Notes: generated by a model from the sequence alone, not told the origin. DNA of 64,000 nt from an uncultured Formosa sp. (GCF_947500765.1 NZ_CANMTH010000007.1:124001-188000); one strand, 5' to 3'; shown: positions 11,301 through 19,483, counted from the first letter of the stretch. Numbers and translations: made by a program.

Positions 11301-13697
11301 TGTACATCCGTTAGCAGTTGCTGTAATTGTAAACGTAGTTGTTTGTACAGTTCCTGTGTTATTGGTTAGAGTTCCAGAAATAGGCGTTCCACTTCCGCTA
11401 GCACTTATACCTGTAAGATTGGATGTGTTATTACGAGTCCAAGTATAAGAAATGCCAGTTACACTATTATCATTTGAAATACTGATAGGAGAAATAGAAC
11501 CATCACTACAAATCGTCTGGCTTGGTTGACTTACAGAAATTACAGGTTCTGGGTTAACAGTCACAGAGTAATTGGAAGAAACAATTCCCTTACCACAATC
11601 ATTTTGTCCTTGTACAGTAATATTACCAGAAATAGATGTTGAAATGTCGTAGTTTACTTCAATCGTATTTGTCCCCGTTCCAGAGATTATACTTGCTCCT
11701 GTAGGTAAAGTCCAAATATAATCTGTAGCATTGGTTATTGTAGGTACTGAATATTTCACATTGGTTTCTCCTTGACATACTACATTTGTTCCTGTTATTA
11801 TCCCTGCAGCAAGAGGTAAAGGATCAACATTAATAGTTAGAGAAGCACAAGTTGTAGTATTACAATCGCCATTATATCTTGCATAATAAGTTGTGGTTAC
11901 TGTAGGAGAAACAACAAGATTATTTCCTGATCCTGCAGAGGTACCACCACAGCTATCAGTATACCATTCTATAGTTGCACCTGTTCCTAATGTACCACCA
12001 GAAACATTAAGTGATGTTGAGGTGCCTTCGCAGATAGTATTGGAGTTTGAAGAAGTAATTGTAGTTGGTGCTATAGATGCTTCATTTGAATTTATAGTTA
12101 ATTGAGAGGCTATAAGACTTTCTCCACAGTCATTCACCCCTACTACAGAAATTTTAAAATCAGCTAGAGGTGTATTAGAAATATCTAATGCAATAGCATT
12201 TGTGTTTGATACACCGTTAAAAGACGCAGAACCATTAGAAATTGTCCAGTTGTAAGATGTTGTATTAGGTAGACTAGGAATTGTGTATTCTACCATAGTC
12301 TCTCCAGGGCATACAACAGTTGGTCCTGTAATGTATGTTGGGTTACCCGGAACCGTGTTAAATGATATCGGTAAGGAAGTAGTTGCTCCAGTTCCGCAGG
12401 CATTTACAGCTTCTACAGTTATAGCACCGCTAATAGCATTGTTAAAATTGACAGTTATAACGTTGGTTCCTGCTCCAGAGACGATTGTAGCTCCAGTGGG
12501 TAGTGTCCAATTATAAGACGTTGCATCTAAAATATTAGAAACGGTATAGGTTTGAGTAGTTCCATAACAAATATCTGAAACTGGTGTAATAAAGTTAGGA
12601 GCACTTGGAACGTCTTTGACGTTAACAGCAAGACTAGACTGAATTGTATTACCTCCACAACTACCAGCTCCATTTGCAACTACTGTTACATTTCCAGAAG
12701 ATGCACTAGTATAATCTACAGTTATACTATTTGTAGTAGTTACTAAAGTTCCTGTTGTTGGCGTAGCACCTGAAGGTAGCGTCCAAGTATAATTTGCAGC
12801 ATTGGTAACTGCCGGGACCGTATAAGTTATATTTTTAGCGTCTTTACAAACATCTTGTTGTCCTGTAATTGCACCAATAGCATTTCCTACAGAACCACCT
12901 CTTGAAACAGTTACAGTAATACATTCTGTAGTGTTGCAACTTCCTTGATAATTAACATAATATGTTTTAGATTCTCCTTCGTTTATAGAGACCCCTAAAT
13001 CATTTCCCTCCCTTATAAAGGTTCCGTTACAGCTTCCTTCATACCATCTTGGTCTAGCATTATCACCTAAAACACCTCCACTTACATTTAGATTTATATT
13101 ATTATTACTACCTGTATGGTTAATACAGATAATTGATCCATAATAATCTGTATTGTCAAATCTTATTTTTGTAGGAGCGACAGACAGTTGTTTAATATCA
13201 ATATTTTTTTGTCTGTCCTGACTTGTTTCAGAATCATTATAAGCGAAAACTTTTATATTAACTTGACCAGTAGGAGCTGTGTTAGCAATCGAGACCGTGA
13301 TACTGTTGGTGTTTTCCCCATTAGTAATTGTAAGTCCTGTAGGTAGAATCCATGTATATCCGGTAGCATCAGTAACGGGGTTAATGGAATATGTTTCTGT
13401 GGTTCCTGGACAGACCTCTCTGTTTCCTGAAATTTCTCCTGGTTGCGCTAATTGAATAAGTTTTAGTCCTTCAGAACTATCTAAAGCCTCTGGGTTTTTA
13501 TTCACAGAGCTATGAAAACTGTCTGTAATAAGAGTTGAATTTAGTACTGGTGTTTTACCAAATACACGATAAGAGTTGAAGGTAAATAGACTAAAAAGGA
13601 GTATGAATAATCCTGTGACTTTAATAGAAATGTTTTTCCTTTTTCTATTGAAAAAACAAGTTCTTAATAAATAATTTTGCAATGTAAAGTTATGCAT
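5331..13697 (-). CDS. Giant secreted adhesin-like protein: PKD/Ig-like repeats, LamG domain, T9SS sorting domain
   Basis: A 2788-residue surface or secreted protein. A Lys/Arg-rich start leads to a hydrophobic segment (about residues 25-45), acting as signal peptide. Residues 75-710 carry divergent PKD-like domains with a recurring TYTWTLPTGA-type pattern; about 717-1186 are five near-identical 94-residue units, each with TICSDGS and SYTWTRNN; more divergent units run to about 1950. Residues 1970-2125 are a LamG/concanavalin-like domain (SIEIWAKP, WYHIAITYNG, DELRIWN). The last 80 residues look like a type A T9SS sorting domain ending KKISIKY. Predicted to be exported by the type IX system, none of whose parts are in this window. 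The likely role is adhesion or gliding; no catalytic motif is seen. Its upstream gap is unusually long. Confidence 0.9.
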   Translation of the reverse strand: MHNFTLQNYLLRTCFFNRKRKNISIKVTGLFILLFSLFTFNSYRVFGKTPVLNSTLITDSFHSSVNKNPEALDSSEGLKLIQLAQPGEISGNREVCPGTTETYSINPVTDATGYTWILPTGLTITNGENTNSITVSIANTAPTGQVNIKVFAYNDSETSQDRQKNIDIKQLSVAPTKIRFDNTDYYGSIICINHTGSNNNINLNVSGGVLGDNARPRWYEGSCNGTFIREGNDLGVSINEGESKTYYVNYQGSCNTTECITVTVSRGGSVGNAIGAITGQQDVCKDAKNITYTVPAVTNAANYTWTLPSGATPTTGTLVTTTNSITVDYTSASSGNVTVVANGAGSCGGNTIQSSLAVNVKDVPSAPNFITPVSDICYGTTQTYTVSNILDATSYNWTLPTGATIVSGAGTNVITVNFNNAISGAITVEAVNACGTGATTSLPISFNTVPGNPTYITGPTVVCPGETMVEYTIPSLPNTTSYNWTISNGSASFNGVSNTNAIALDISNTPLADFKISVVGVNDCGESLIASQLTINSNEASIAPTTITSSNSNTICEGTSTSLNVSGGTLGTGATIEWYTDSCGGTSAGSGNNLVVSPTVTTTYYARYNGDCNTTTCASLTINVDPLPLAAGIITGTNVVCQGETNVKYSVPTITNATDYIWTLPTGASIISGTGTNTIEVNYDISTSISGNITVQGQNDCGKGIVSSNYSVTVNPEPVISVSQPSQTICSDGSISPISISNDNSVTGISYTWTRNNTSNLTGISASGSGTPISGTLTNNTGTVQTTTFTITATANGCTSETTATVTVNPEPVISVNQPSQTICSDGSISPISISNDNSVSGISYTWTRNNSSNLTGISVSGSGTPISGTLTNNTGTVQTTTFTITATANGCISETTATVTVNPEPVISVNQPSQTICSDGSISPITISNDNSVNGISYTWTRNNSSNLTGISASGSGTPISGTLTNNTGTVQTTTFTITATANGCTSETTATVTVNPEPVISVNQPSQTICSDGSISPITISNDNSVSGISYTWTRNNTTNLTGLSASGSGTPISGTLTNNTGTVQTTTFTIIATANGCTSETTATVTVNPEPVISVNQPSQTICSDGSISPITISNDNSVTGISYTWTRNNTSNLTGISASGSGTPISGTLTNNTGTVQTTTFTITATANGCTSETMATVTVNPKPKLIVDPSTTYTNVMCSDEITEITIIDDNNVDKTLTYAWSRNNTSNVTGTATGNSNTINVSLTNTSNTPQTTTFTITANSEYSCISEPLTVEVTVNPTPTVSATNTLQDICFGEDISPIVISNPNNISGVTYSWTRNNTTGITGLENGSGNTISGALVNTTNTPQTTTFTIIASANSCASEITTATITVYPQLVISINPDSRPNLNEVVCSDNEITPIAILNDNNLENVEYYWERTDNINTVQGMESGTGSSISGILTSTHNNNRIIKFKAWAVANGCESNVIENIRIRVKPTPKIEVSPTEQTVCDGSTFSMAFSNTYNTNNTTYSWTRNNTSNVSGVASSGSGSSISGTLTNTTSETQTVTFTVTATRQGCSTTTTATVEVYAPLSTPVIGETQDVCYGEDPTPLYLVTEITGGSGNYSYEWQVSENENNGFSTVGTGTSYSPPRSERYYRLRVYDNACNSTIKTSNTVIINYSGLGGIFDSPKITNRPSSTSIYCPGDEISPRISIGHSFASDVDYSWSSNAAYFTPATGTDNGTRVNTGWISRETYATIRATLKNNGNSTVSTSFYITPIFTNFTTCNSDLIELPIKIYPTPKIESVTSEETTICSGSSPDLIVDGNITDNPMEFSWTRTTPSGVTGITSGNSGSIAANSTFTLSNMLTNTTSSPITVTYTITPKSTTGCSSGTPVTYNIIVQPFIEAAASLVSTIDSCDDTTVTLQANSNISGKWTALPLGGVFSDITDPNATFTGESGTDYTLTWTVINEGLCGESSTTVAVNIPACSGNDFDFNGTNTSVNFGNAYNLNGPFSIEIWAKPNSTSGQQTIFSKRSATNSSSGYDLTLSNGNTVKFNWNNGNSISASGLSTSRWYHIAITYNGSAYKLYIDGVLKASQNGDGPQSNTSLALLGAVQSSLLPTNYFNGWLDELRIWNTALTAEQIQEMMNQEIQNNGGNVRGSVIPVDITGSLDWNLNLVGYYQMGSNINNGTLASANGSTSGVLRNMTSTQEETAPLPYQSNGNSNWDSAAAWMNADVNQLPNSNGITWNIVKIKNNVTLDKPTTVLGLIVENNTLTVPDNTPLYVSKYLKLDGNLKLEGEAQLLQSENSMVDYTGTGGLFRDQEGTTNIYNYNYWASPVSTTGTENNRTYKLSEVLHVGTTPVGWTSNLDGAAGNPPYISTRWLYLFEDYNAEIFNWHRIDEDYNISVGLGYIMKGASNADYTFIGQPNNGDYLVNVSAGNDALVGNPYPSAIDANAFIIDNRNMLDDGGNNGEIRFWRQSTTNNTHVAKEYLGGYASLNLTGGNPAVAPDDISGAGDANSYIPKRYIPVAQGFFITAGQTGQIEFNNSQRIFKTEASGSSAFLRTNKTTEENTNDVQRVRINFKNPDKATRQLLLGFTPDNAATDAVDFGYDATNFETLSSDMLFLINDNTYVIQGVGEFDETKHYPLAMFIGKDGNIEISLKALENFDTPIDVFIYDSYTDTYTQINNSKYQMHLEKGDYLDRYFVAFKEESRLDVIENELNKITINYLNNSDEIHIKTPNHLNIKQVSLINTLGQTIKVWNTTNATLSNNCKIPVRHASEGNYIIKVNTEKGSTTKKISIKY
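10141..11550 (-). repeat. Five tandem 282-bp units inside the giant adhesin gene
   Basis: The motif GGATTRACAGTTACCGTTGC recurs at 10141, 10423, 10705, 10987 and 11269, with a diverged sixth boundary at 11551, so every unit is exactly 282 bp (94 codons). Units differ by scattered single bases, many of them silent, and the frame is preserved. Such DNA-level similarity points to recent duplication or gene conversion, and makes unit number prone to change. Confidence 0.95.
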
Positions 13698-14444
13698 GTT
13701 CAGTTAGGTATTGAGTTTGTTTAATAGGAATTTGAAATAATGGTCAATTTTAAATGATGTAGTCCTTTTAATTAGAGACTAACACATTCGGTTATTAGGT
13801 AATCATGTCGGGTTTGGTTCTGTAATTGTAAGTGTTCTTAAAAAATAAAGAAGTAATGTTAAGCATAGTTGTTATTAATTATACCTGTTAGTTAATCGCT
13901 GTTTTATGTTAAAAATCTATAAAACTATTTAACATTTTAGAATGTGAGATAAACAGATTTATAAATCTAAAATAGTTTTTTGATTGAATTAAAGTTGAGA
14001 ATTGTTTGTAGAGTAAATAACAAGTCCAAAATGTTAAACCGTGTTATTGTAATTTATTGATGTTTTTATTGAAAAAGGGAAGATTTTGAGAGCAAAATAT
14101 TTTTCAAAATAGGGTAAATTACAAACGTATTTTATAGCAAAAAATAGTTGTATCATAAAGTGATTGATTTTTTATGAATTATTTATTTTAAAATGTTCTG
14201 CTATTAATTTTTTAGATAAAAATTATTTTAATTAAAGGATAAAGGGAGATAATAAATATAATTATTATATAGTTTATATGCAAATATTTGTAATACTATG
14301 TAATTGTAATAGCACGTTTTTTTTTAGTAGAAAAAGCACTATAACTAAAATTTTAATATCCAAATTGTAATGCAATGAGCAGATTTCATCATTAAAAAAC
14401 TCTTTTTTATGATGAAATTTGTTTTTTTAATAAAAAAAGATAAC

Positions 14445-14478
14445 AAACTTAAGATTAAAAGCTTTTAATCTTAAGTTT
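14445..14478. repeat. Perfect 34-bp palindrome
   Basis: Two 17-base arms are exact reverse complements with no spacer; the centre is AAAAGCTTTT around 14461/14462 and the outer ends are AAACTTAAGA and TCTTAAGTTT. It lies in the gene-free stretch about 750 bp upstream of the adhesin start. It could form a cruciform, an RNA hairpin or a dimer-binding operator; no T tract follows on the minus strand. Confidence 0.8.
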
Positions 14479-14643
14479 ATTATAGTGAGGTGTTTATAAT
14501 TATTCTTAGGCACTCAGAAATACTATTGAATTAAGATATGTTATCTGTTTTTTAATACTTTACGGGTTTCAGTAAAATTAAAATATTAATGTTTCTTATA
14601 TTTGAATAGCTATTAGTTGAAGTAGTATTAACTACTTATTTTT

Positions 14644-14677
14644 AAAGAGGCTGTTTGGGAGGGCAGCCTCTTTTGTT
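14644..14677 (-). terminator. Hairpin terminator after the peroxiredoxin-like gene
   Basis: A 10-bp stem (14644-14653 with 14664-14673) encloses a 10-nt loop, 10 bp past the end of the minus-strand gene. A TTTT run follows on the + strand and TTTAAA on the minus strand, so it may work in both directions, though better on the + strand. Confidence 0.65.
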
Positions 14678-14686
14678 ATATTTAAA

Positions 14687-15349
14687 CTATTTTAATGCTT
14701 TTAAAGCATTTACAATATCTGCAGGCTCAGCTCTTTTACGGTAGTCAACTTCTAAAAATTCGTAAGTAATTTTACCGTCTTGATTAATAACGTAAGTAGC
14801 AGCTAATGGTAATTCATTACTTTCATCTCCATTAAATCCATGTAAATCAAAGTTGTTTTGGTAATGGTTTGCAACATCGTCTGTAAGTTTATAGATAATG
14901 CCATACGTTTTACCAACTTCATTTCCTACATCACTTAAGACTTCAAATTTAAGTTCATGTTTTTCAGTAGTATTCATTGACTTATCTGGTAATTCAGGAG
15001 TTAGTGCTAATAAATTAGCACCTTCTGCTTGAAAATTACTTAATTCTTGTTGTAATCGTTGTAAAGTTAAATTACAATACGGACACCAACCGCCACGATA
15101 CCAGGTTAATACAATAGGTCCTTTTTTTAGATATTCATGTAAGGTAACATCTTTATTAAGAGCATTTTTTAATTTAAAATCTGGTGCAATATCTCCAATA
15201 TGTTTTGCATGTTTTACAACACCACTATATTCGACAGCTCTAAAACCTGCATCGTAAATTGTTTTAATCTCTTCAGGTGCTTTAGAATTAAAATCATCCT
15301 TTTTAGTATCTAATACACTTTGTAAAGTTGTATTTATTCCTTTTGCCAT
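14687..15349 (-). CDS. Peroxiredoxin-like (AhpC/TSA) family protein
   Basis: A 220-residue cytoplasmic thioredoxin-fold protein. The AhpC/TSA domain starts near residue 52 (IGDIAPDFKLKNALNK), and the active site is WYRGGWCPYC with Cys89 and Cys92, preceded by the usual strand GPIVLTWYRG. This CxxC at the peroxidatic position is typical of the peroxiredoxin-like group that reduces peroxides or disulfides with thioredoxin-like chemistry. An N-terminal helical region of about 50 residues (TTLQSVLDTKKDDF) is also typical of this group. It is a monocistronic gene with a hairpin downstream. The exact electron donor cannot be read from sequence. Confidence 0.88.
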   Translation of the reverse strand: MAKGINTTLQSVLDTKKDDFNSKAPEEIKTIYDAGFRAVEYSGVVKHAKHIGDIAPDFKLKNALNKDVTLHEYLKKGPIVLTWYRGGWCPYCNLTLQRLQQELSNFQAEGANLLALTPELPDKSMNTTEKHELKFEVLSDVGNEVGKTYGIIYKLTDDVANHYQNNFDLHGFNGDESNELPLAATYVINQDGKITYEFLEVDYRKRAEPADIVNALKALK

Positions 15350-15527
15350 AATTTTTTTATTTAAATATGTAATTGAAGTAATTAATATAAGTGATTTAAT
15401 GTTAAATTACCTCTCTATTTAAGTCGGAAGAATTAATAGGGCATAACAACAATTAAGGTTTAAATAATTTTAATAGTATACGAAGAGTAGGAGTAGAATA
15501 CATTAAGATATGTAGATGATTATAAGG

Positions 15528-16142
15528 TTATAAAACTTCTAAATCTAACTTAAAATGCACAGTAACTTCATCTTCAATTTTTATTAAACCTAATATTTTT
15601 TTTGGATTTTCTAAACCAAAATCTCTAATGTTTAATTTAATATCTCCATCTACTATAACCGAATGATCATGGGTTATTGTTATAGGAATGTCGTAAGATT
15701 TAGTAACACCGGCTATTAAGAAATCTACAGAAGCAATTGTGTTTTTATTTGTTGTATTAAGGTGCTTAACTTCCTTTAAAAGTATTGTGATTTTTGGGTA
15801 TGTTTCTGTTTTTAAAAGATCTCTAAAATCGTTATTTATTATTCGCTTTCCACAGTCGAATTCTTTATTTTCTAAAACTAATTTAGCATTTTCAAAAACA
15901 GTATGATTTTCTTTTTTTATATATGTTATAGGAGTTTTCTTTTTTAATGCAACAGAATTAAATTTACATGAAAAATCGGTTATGTTTGTTATACCTTTTA
16001 TAGTAAGTTTACTACTAGGTTTAATCTTAATTTCGGTAGTGTTTTTATTAGAAACAGTGATAAAAGATACATTTATAATCACAATTAAAAAGAGGGTTAA
16101 TTTTTTTAATATCATAATTAATTTTTTAGGGCTTAAAGACAT
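15528..16142 (-). CDS. YceI-like exported protein, diverged
   Basis: A 204-residue exported protein. A second ATG at 16115 gives MILKKLTLFLIVIINVSF, a better signal peptide, and is the more likely start; the longer frame from 16142 adds nine residues. The mature part shows the YceI layout: SKLTIKGITNITDFSCKF early, FDCGKRIINNDFRDLLKTETYPKITILLKEV in the middle, VDFLIAGVTKSYDIP, and a final DEVTVHFKLDLEVL strand. YceI proteins are periplasmic lipocalin-like barrels that bind isoprenoid-type lipids. It is clearly diverged from the second YceI gene at 17716-18306, on the far side of the porin gene, but lies in the same orientation. Confidence 0.75.
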   Translation of the reverse strand: MSLSPKKLIMILKKLTLFLIVIINVSFITVSNKNTTEIKIKPSSKLTIKGITNITDFSCKFNSVALKKKTPITYIKKENHTVFENAKLVLENKEFDCGKRIINNDFRDLLKTETYPKITILLKEVKHLNTTNKNTIASVDFLIAGVTKSYDIPITITHDHSVIVDGDIKLNIRDFGLENPKKILGLIKIEDEVTVHFKLDLEVL

Positions 16143-16256
16143 TAAAGTTAATAAAAGTGATTAAAAATCACCAAATACAGTAATAAATCATTAAAAAACA
16201 AGTAAATATTACTGTTTATTATAATAGAAATAGTTTATTTAAAATAGTTAATCATA

Positions 16257-16293
16257 AAAAAATCCTTACGAGTTACTGTAAGGATTTTTTTTC
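16257..16293 (-). terminator. Terminator downstream of the porin gene
   Basis: A 13-bp stem (16257-16269 with 16278-16290) around an 8-nt loop, bounded by A and T runs, lies about 125 bp past the porin stop. It would stop transcription from the YceI-porin operon before the YceI-like gene at 15528. Confidence 0.8.
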
Positions 16294-16416
16294 GGAAAAA
16301 TACAATCTAATAGTCAGGTTTTAATCTGCTTTTTAAAGATTTATAGATTTGAAATTTATAAATGACACACCTTAAAATCGCGTTTTAAAACCTTATTTTG
16401 TAACTCTTAATTAAGA

Positions 16417-17697
16417 TTAGAAACTAATTACAGCTTCAACCATTATACCGTCAAATTTAGCATCTTCGTAAAGACCAGTATATCCGTCGTAAGTTTGTTT
16501 TACGTATTCTACTTTAGCTAATATGTTTTTAGTCATAAACCAACCAGCACTTGCTTGAAATCTATCAATAGTAACATCTTCAGTACCGTCGTATTGAGAA
16601 TTAACAAGGTTGTAACGACCACCGATGTAGAAGTTTTCATTTTGTCCAAATCTGTAAATTACTTCACCAGCATATTGTTGTGTTTCACCATCTAATGCTT
16701 CACTAGTAGCTGTTGCATTTGTAGTTCCTTGGTTCATTTCTATTGTTCCAAAAAATTCTACACCTTTATATTTTACAAAAGGATTAATCATTACAGCGGT
16801 TACACTGTTTTTAAAACTTGGAGAAAAACGCCCAGATCTAAAGTTGTCTGAAGTTGCAGATTCTGCTTGTAATACGTGGTAGTATCTAGAACCAGCTCTA
16901 TCTGCATTGTACAAGTATAAGCTAGGAATAAACCCAGTATTATATAAAGATCCAGTTAATCTTACTCTTAAATCGCTATTTACTTGTTTATCGTAACCTA
17001 CTTTTGCTAAGAACGAAGCACCACCAGATTTTCCATTAGCATTTTCTTCTACAGATTGGTTTAATTTACCGTTAGTAAATCCTACCATACCAATAAATCC
17101 ATCTCTTTGGTAGTATACTTCAGCTCCAACTTCTGTTGTAAAAGAATCCATAATTAAGTTTCCTACAAATGGGTTGTAAATGGCTTGAGCATTATCAGAT
17201 CTTCTAAAGTGTGCATCACCATAATTATTTTCCATATGTCCAACTTTTATAGTTGTATATTTCATGATATTATCTAAAAAACCTTCTTCAATAAAATCTA
17301 ATTTATCAACTTGAAAGTAACCTCCTTTTACATAAGGTTCGTTGTGGTGGCGAGAAGATAAATATGTTCTTAAGTGCATTCTTACACCAGGTGCTAATGC
17401 GACATCTAAATCTAAGTTTGCAGTAGCTAAGTTAAAATTAGAAGATAATCCTGCTAATTCTTCTGCTCCTGAATTTTCATGATCTAAACCTTGAAATTGT
17501 AAAGCAAAAGAGCCTCCCATTCTTACATGAAGTTTTTCAAAAGAAGAAATGGTGTCTTTAGGATCTTCAAAAACATTTATACCTCTTTTGTCTGGTTGCC
17601 TGTAATTATCAAAGTCTCTGCTGTTTTGTGCGTAAGTGTTTGTAGTTGTTGCAACTAATACAATCGCAATTATTAAAGTTTGTATATACTTTTTCAT
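16417..17697 (-). CDS. Outer-membrane porin, phosphate-selective porin (OprP/OprO)-like
   Basis: A 426-residue outer-membrane barrel. A clear signal peptide (MKKYIQTLIIAIVLVATTTNTYAQ) is followed by about 400 residues of alternating polar/hydrophobic strands and a C-terminal aromatic end (VEAVISF). Segments such as FEKLHVRMGGSFALQFQGLDHEN, DFIEEGFLDNIMKYTTIKVGHMENNYGDAHFRRSDN and KNILAKVEYVKQTYDGY resemble the porin family annotated in Bacteroidota as phosphate-selective porin O/P-like; true phosphate selectivity is not shown. It follows a YceI gene with an 18-bp gap, so both are probably one transcript. Confidence 0.82.
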   Translation of the reverse strand: MKKYIQTLIIAIVLVATTTNTYAQNSRDFDNYRQPDKRGINVFEDPKDTISSFEKLHVRMGGSFALQFQGLDHENSGAEELAGLSSNFNLATANLDLDVALAPGVRMHLRTYLSSRHHNEPYVKGGYFQVDKLDFIEEGFLDNIMKYTTIKVGHMENNYGDAHFRRSDNAQAIYNPFVGNLIMDSFTTEVGAEVYYQRDGFIGMVGFTNGKLNQSVEENANGKSGGASFLAKVGYDKQVNSDLRVRLTGSLYNTGFIPSLYLYNADRAGSRYYHVLQAESATSDNFRSGRFSPSFKNSVTAVMINPFVKYKGVEFFGTIEMNQGTTNATATSEALDGETQQYAGEVIYRFGQNENFYIGGRYNLVNSQYDGTEDVTIDRFQASAGWFMTKNILAKVEYVKQTYDGYTGLYEDAKFDGIMVEAVISF

Positions 17698-17715
17698 GTT
17701 TTTTTATTTAAATAA

Positions 17716-18306
17716 TTATTGTAATACGGTGCTAAACTCTATTTTTAGTTCATCACCAGTTGTAATGGTTCCAAACATTGCTGTAGGAGGATCTATTTTA
17801 AATTGTGTCATTTTAAAAGTGTAAGATCCCGTTAGTTTAGCTTTGTTGTCTGTAAGAGTTAATATGAAATTTAAATGGATTGCATTTGTGGTTCCTGCAA
17901 TAGTTAAGTCTCCAGTAGATTTTACATTGTAAACACCACTACCTTTTGCTGTTATAGCGTTTACTTGGGTTAGTTTAAAATCTATTGTTTTGTACTTATC
18001 TGTTTTTAAAGCTTTATAGGTGTTTTTGTTCATTCCAGACTTTCCACTTTCTAGACTTTCTGCGACAACCTTAAAATCTAAAGATTTAATAGCAGGAGTT
18101 TCACCTGATTTTTCTAAAGCTATAGAGCCACTTTGTTTTTCTGCAACGACTTCCCAATCGTGTAAACTTGATATTCCAAATACACTTAATTTTGAAGATT
18201 CATTGTTCAAAGAATATGTTTGAGAAAACATAGTTATTGAACACATAAATGTGAATAGAAAAATTAATGTTTTAGAAATTTTTAAAGGATGATTTTCAGT
18301 TTTCAT
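17716..18306 (-). CDS. YceI family lipid-binding periplasmic protein
   Basis: A 196-residue exported protein with a signal peptide ending near SITMFSQ (about residue 29). The YceI fold is well kept: LSVFGISSLHDWEVVAEK, IKSLDFKVVAESLESGKSGMNKNTYKAL, KTDKYKTIDFKLTQVN, the STGDLTIAGTTNAIHLNF segment and the final GDELKIEFSTVLQ strand. The family forms lipocalin-like barrels that bind polyisoprenoids. It is the first gene of a two-gene operon with the porin; a second, diverged YceI-like gene lies beyond the porin. This arrangement suggests a shared envelope function, which is inference. Confidence 0.88.
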   Translation of the reverse strand: MKTENHPLKISKTLIFLFTFMCSITMFSQTYSLNNESSKLSVFGISSLHDWEVVAEKQSGSIALEKSGETPAIKSLDFKVVAESLESGKSGMNKNTYKALKTDKYKTIDFKLTQVNAITAKGSGVYNVKSTGDLTIAGTTNAIHLNFILTLTDNKAKLTGSYTFKMTQFKIDPPTAMFGTITTGDELKIEFSTVLQ

Positions 18307-18889
18307 GAGTTAAAAATTAAGAGTTATTAATTTGATTTAATTCAGCACAAATAACATACTTCTATTCTGATGTTTTTGATTTGAAAATGCAAAGATATGC
18401 ACGATTTTTACTAGAAAACAATACCCAAGAGATCGGACTACTTTTTGTGTTAACATAATTTTAGATAAAGCTTTGTCTGCGTTCAGATTAAAGAGTCTTT
18501 TATCTTGTTATTTTAACAAGCATTTAACATTTAACATGTTGCGATATGTTTTGTTTATTAATGTTAATTTTAATTAATGTTTAAAAAAATATGATAAAAG
18601 TCATATTTTTTTAGAGATATGTCAGTTTTTGTAAAAATAGAGATATTTTATTATACTCTAGTTTTGTATGGTTTTTACTTGATTTTAATTCTAATTTTGA
18701 AACAAAAAAAACAAGAATTAGATTACTACAATTTGTAATATTTTACATCTAAAAAAGGTTTTGAAACCGAATAAGAAGAGAATCATTTATTAAAAGATTA
18801 AAGAAGAAATTCGTCTTATTTTATAATATTTTAATATTGATATTTTTTAATTGTGTATCTTCAATATTATAATTAAAAAACAAGAATCA
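18307..18889. other. Intergenic region between divergent YceI operon and a small conserved gene
   Basis: About 580 bp without a credible gene. It must hold the promoters for the minus-strand YceI-porin operon and for the + strand gene at 18890. I see no good TTTG-N19-TAnnTTTG match and no strong hairpin. Confidence 0.6.
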
Positions 18890-19405
18890 ATGAGTAAATT
18901 AGAACGATATTCTGATCAGGAATGGAGTAAAATAGCAACATTACCACAATTAATAGGCGGTATTATTGCTGGAGCAGATAGTAGTGGTTTAGTTGGATCG
19001 ACAAAAGAAATGTTTGCAACAGCTAAAAGTTATTTAGGTGGTTTAGAAACATATCCTAACAATCCATTAATACAAGCTATTGTACCTAATACAAAAGATC
19101 CTAAAGCAGCAATAGGTGAGGTAGAAGCAGAAAAAAATCATCTTACAGACCAAATAAAAGCATATGGTGTTAAAACCAAAGAAGACTTGGCTGTAAAAGT
19201 TTTAGAAGATTGCGTGATAGTTATGGCTGTTTTAAAAGAAAAAGAATCTGAAAGTACGGTAACCGAATTTAAAACATGGTTATTAGAAATTGCAGAGAAT
19301 GTTGCAAATGCAGGAACCGAAGGAGATATTTTAGGCTTTGGTGGTGTAAAATTTAGTGATAAAGAAAAAACAGTATTTAATGCGTTAAAGGACGCTTTAA
19401 AATAA
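18890..19405 (+). CDS. Conserved hypothetical helical protein
   Basis: A 171-residue soluble protein with no signal peptide. The start at 18890 (MSKLERYSDQEW) is chosen over an upstream frame start at 18851 because the upstream codons are AT-rich leader. It looks mostly alpha-helical: LPQLIGGIIAGADSSG, AKSYLGGLETYPNNPLIQAIVP, EVEAEKNHLTDQIKAYG, FKTWLLEIAENVANAG, and a Gly-rich GDILGFGGVKFSDKEK near the end. I recognise the C-terminal pattern as recurring in uncharacterised bacterial proteins but cannot give a function. It is monocistronic, with a strong terminator shared with murA. Confidence 0.7.
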   Translation: MSKLERYSDQEWSKIATLPQLIGGIIAGADSSGLVGSTKEMFATAKSYLGGLETYPNNPLIQAIVPNTKDPKAAIGEVEAEKNHLTDQIKAYGVKTKEDLAVKVLEDCVIVMAVLKEKESESTVTEFKTWLLEIAENVANAGTEGDILGFGGVKFSDKEKTVFNALKDALK

Positions 19406-19428
19406 TTTATAATGTTTACTATAAAAAG

Positions 19429-19468
19429 AAACGAGGTTTACAATTTGTGAATTATAAACCTCGTTTTA
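19429..19468. terminator. Bidirectional terminator between the helical protein gene and murA
   Basis: A perfect 12-bp stem (19429-19440 with 19455-19466) with a 14-nt loop and T-rich flanks on both strands lies between two convergent genes. Confidence 0.85.
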
Positions 19469-19483
19469 CTTAATATATCGATT

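Larger units (their letters stand above)
13698..14686. other. Gene-free AT-rich stretch upstream of the giant adhesin gene
   Basis: About 990 bp with no credible coding frame on either strand. It holds the promoter region of the adhesin gene near its left end, a near-palindrome around 14383-14422 (arms GATTTCATCA and TGATGAAATT), the perfect palindrome at 14445-14478, and the terminator of the peroxiredoxin-like gene at its right end. Otherwise it is low-complexity A/T sequence. Confidence 0.7.

Noticed and set aside
10141..11550. CRISPR-like repetition
   Set aside because: Units are 282 bp, contiguous and coding, with no short repeats separated by unique spacers.
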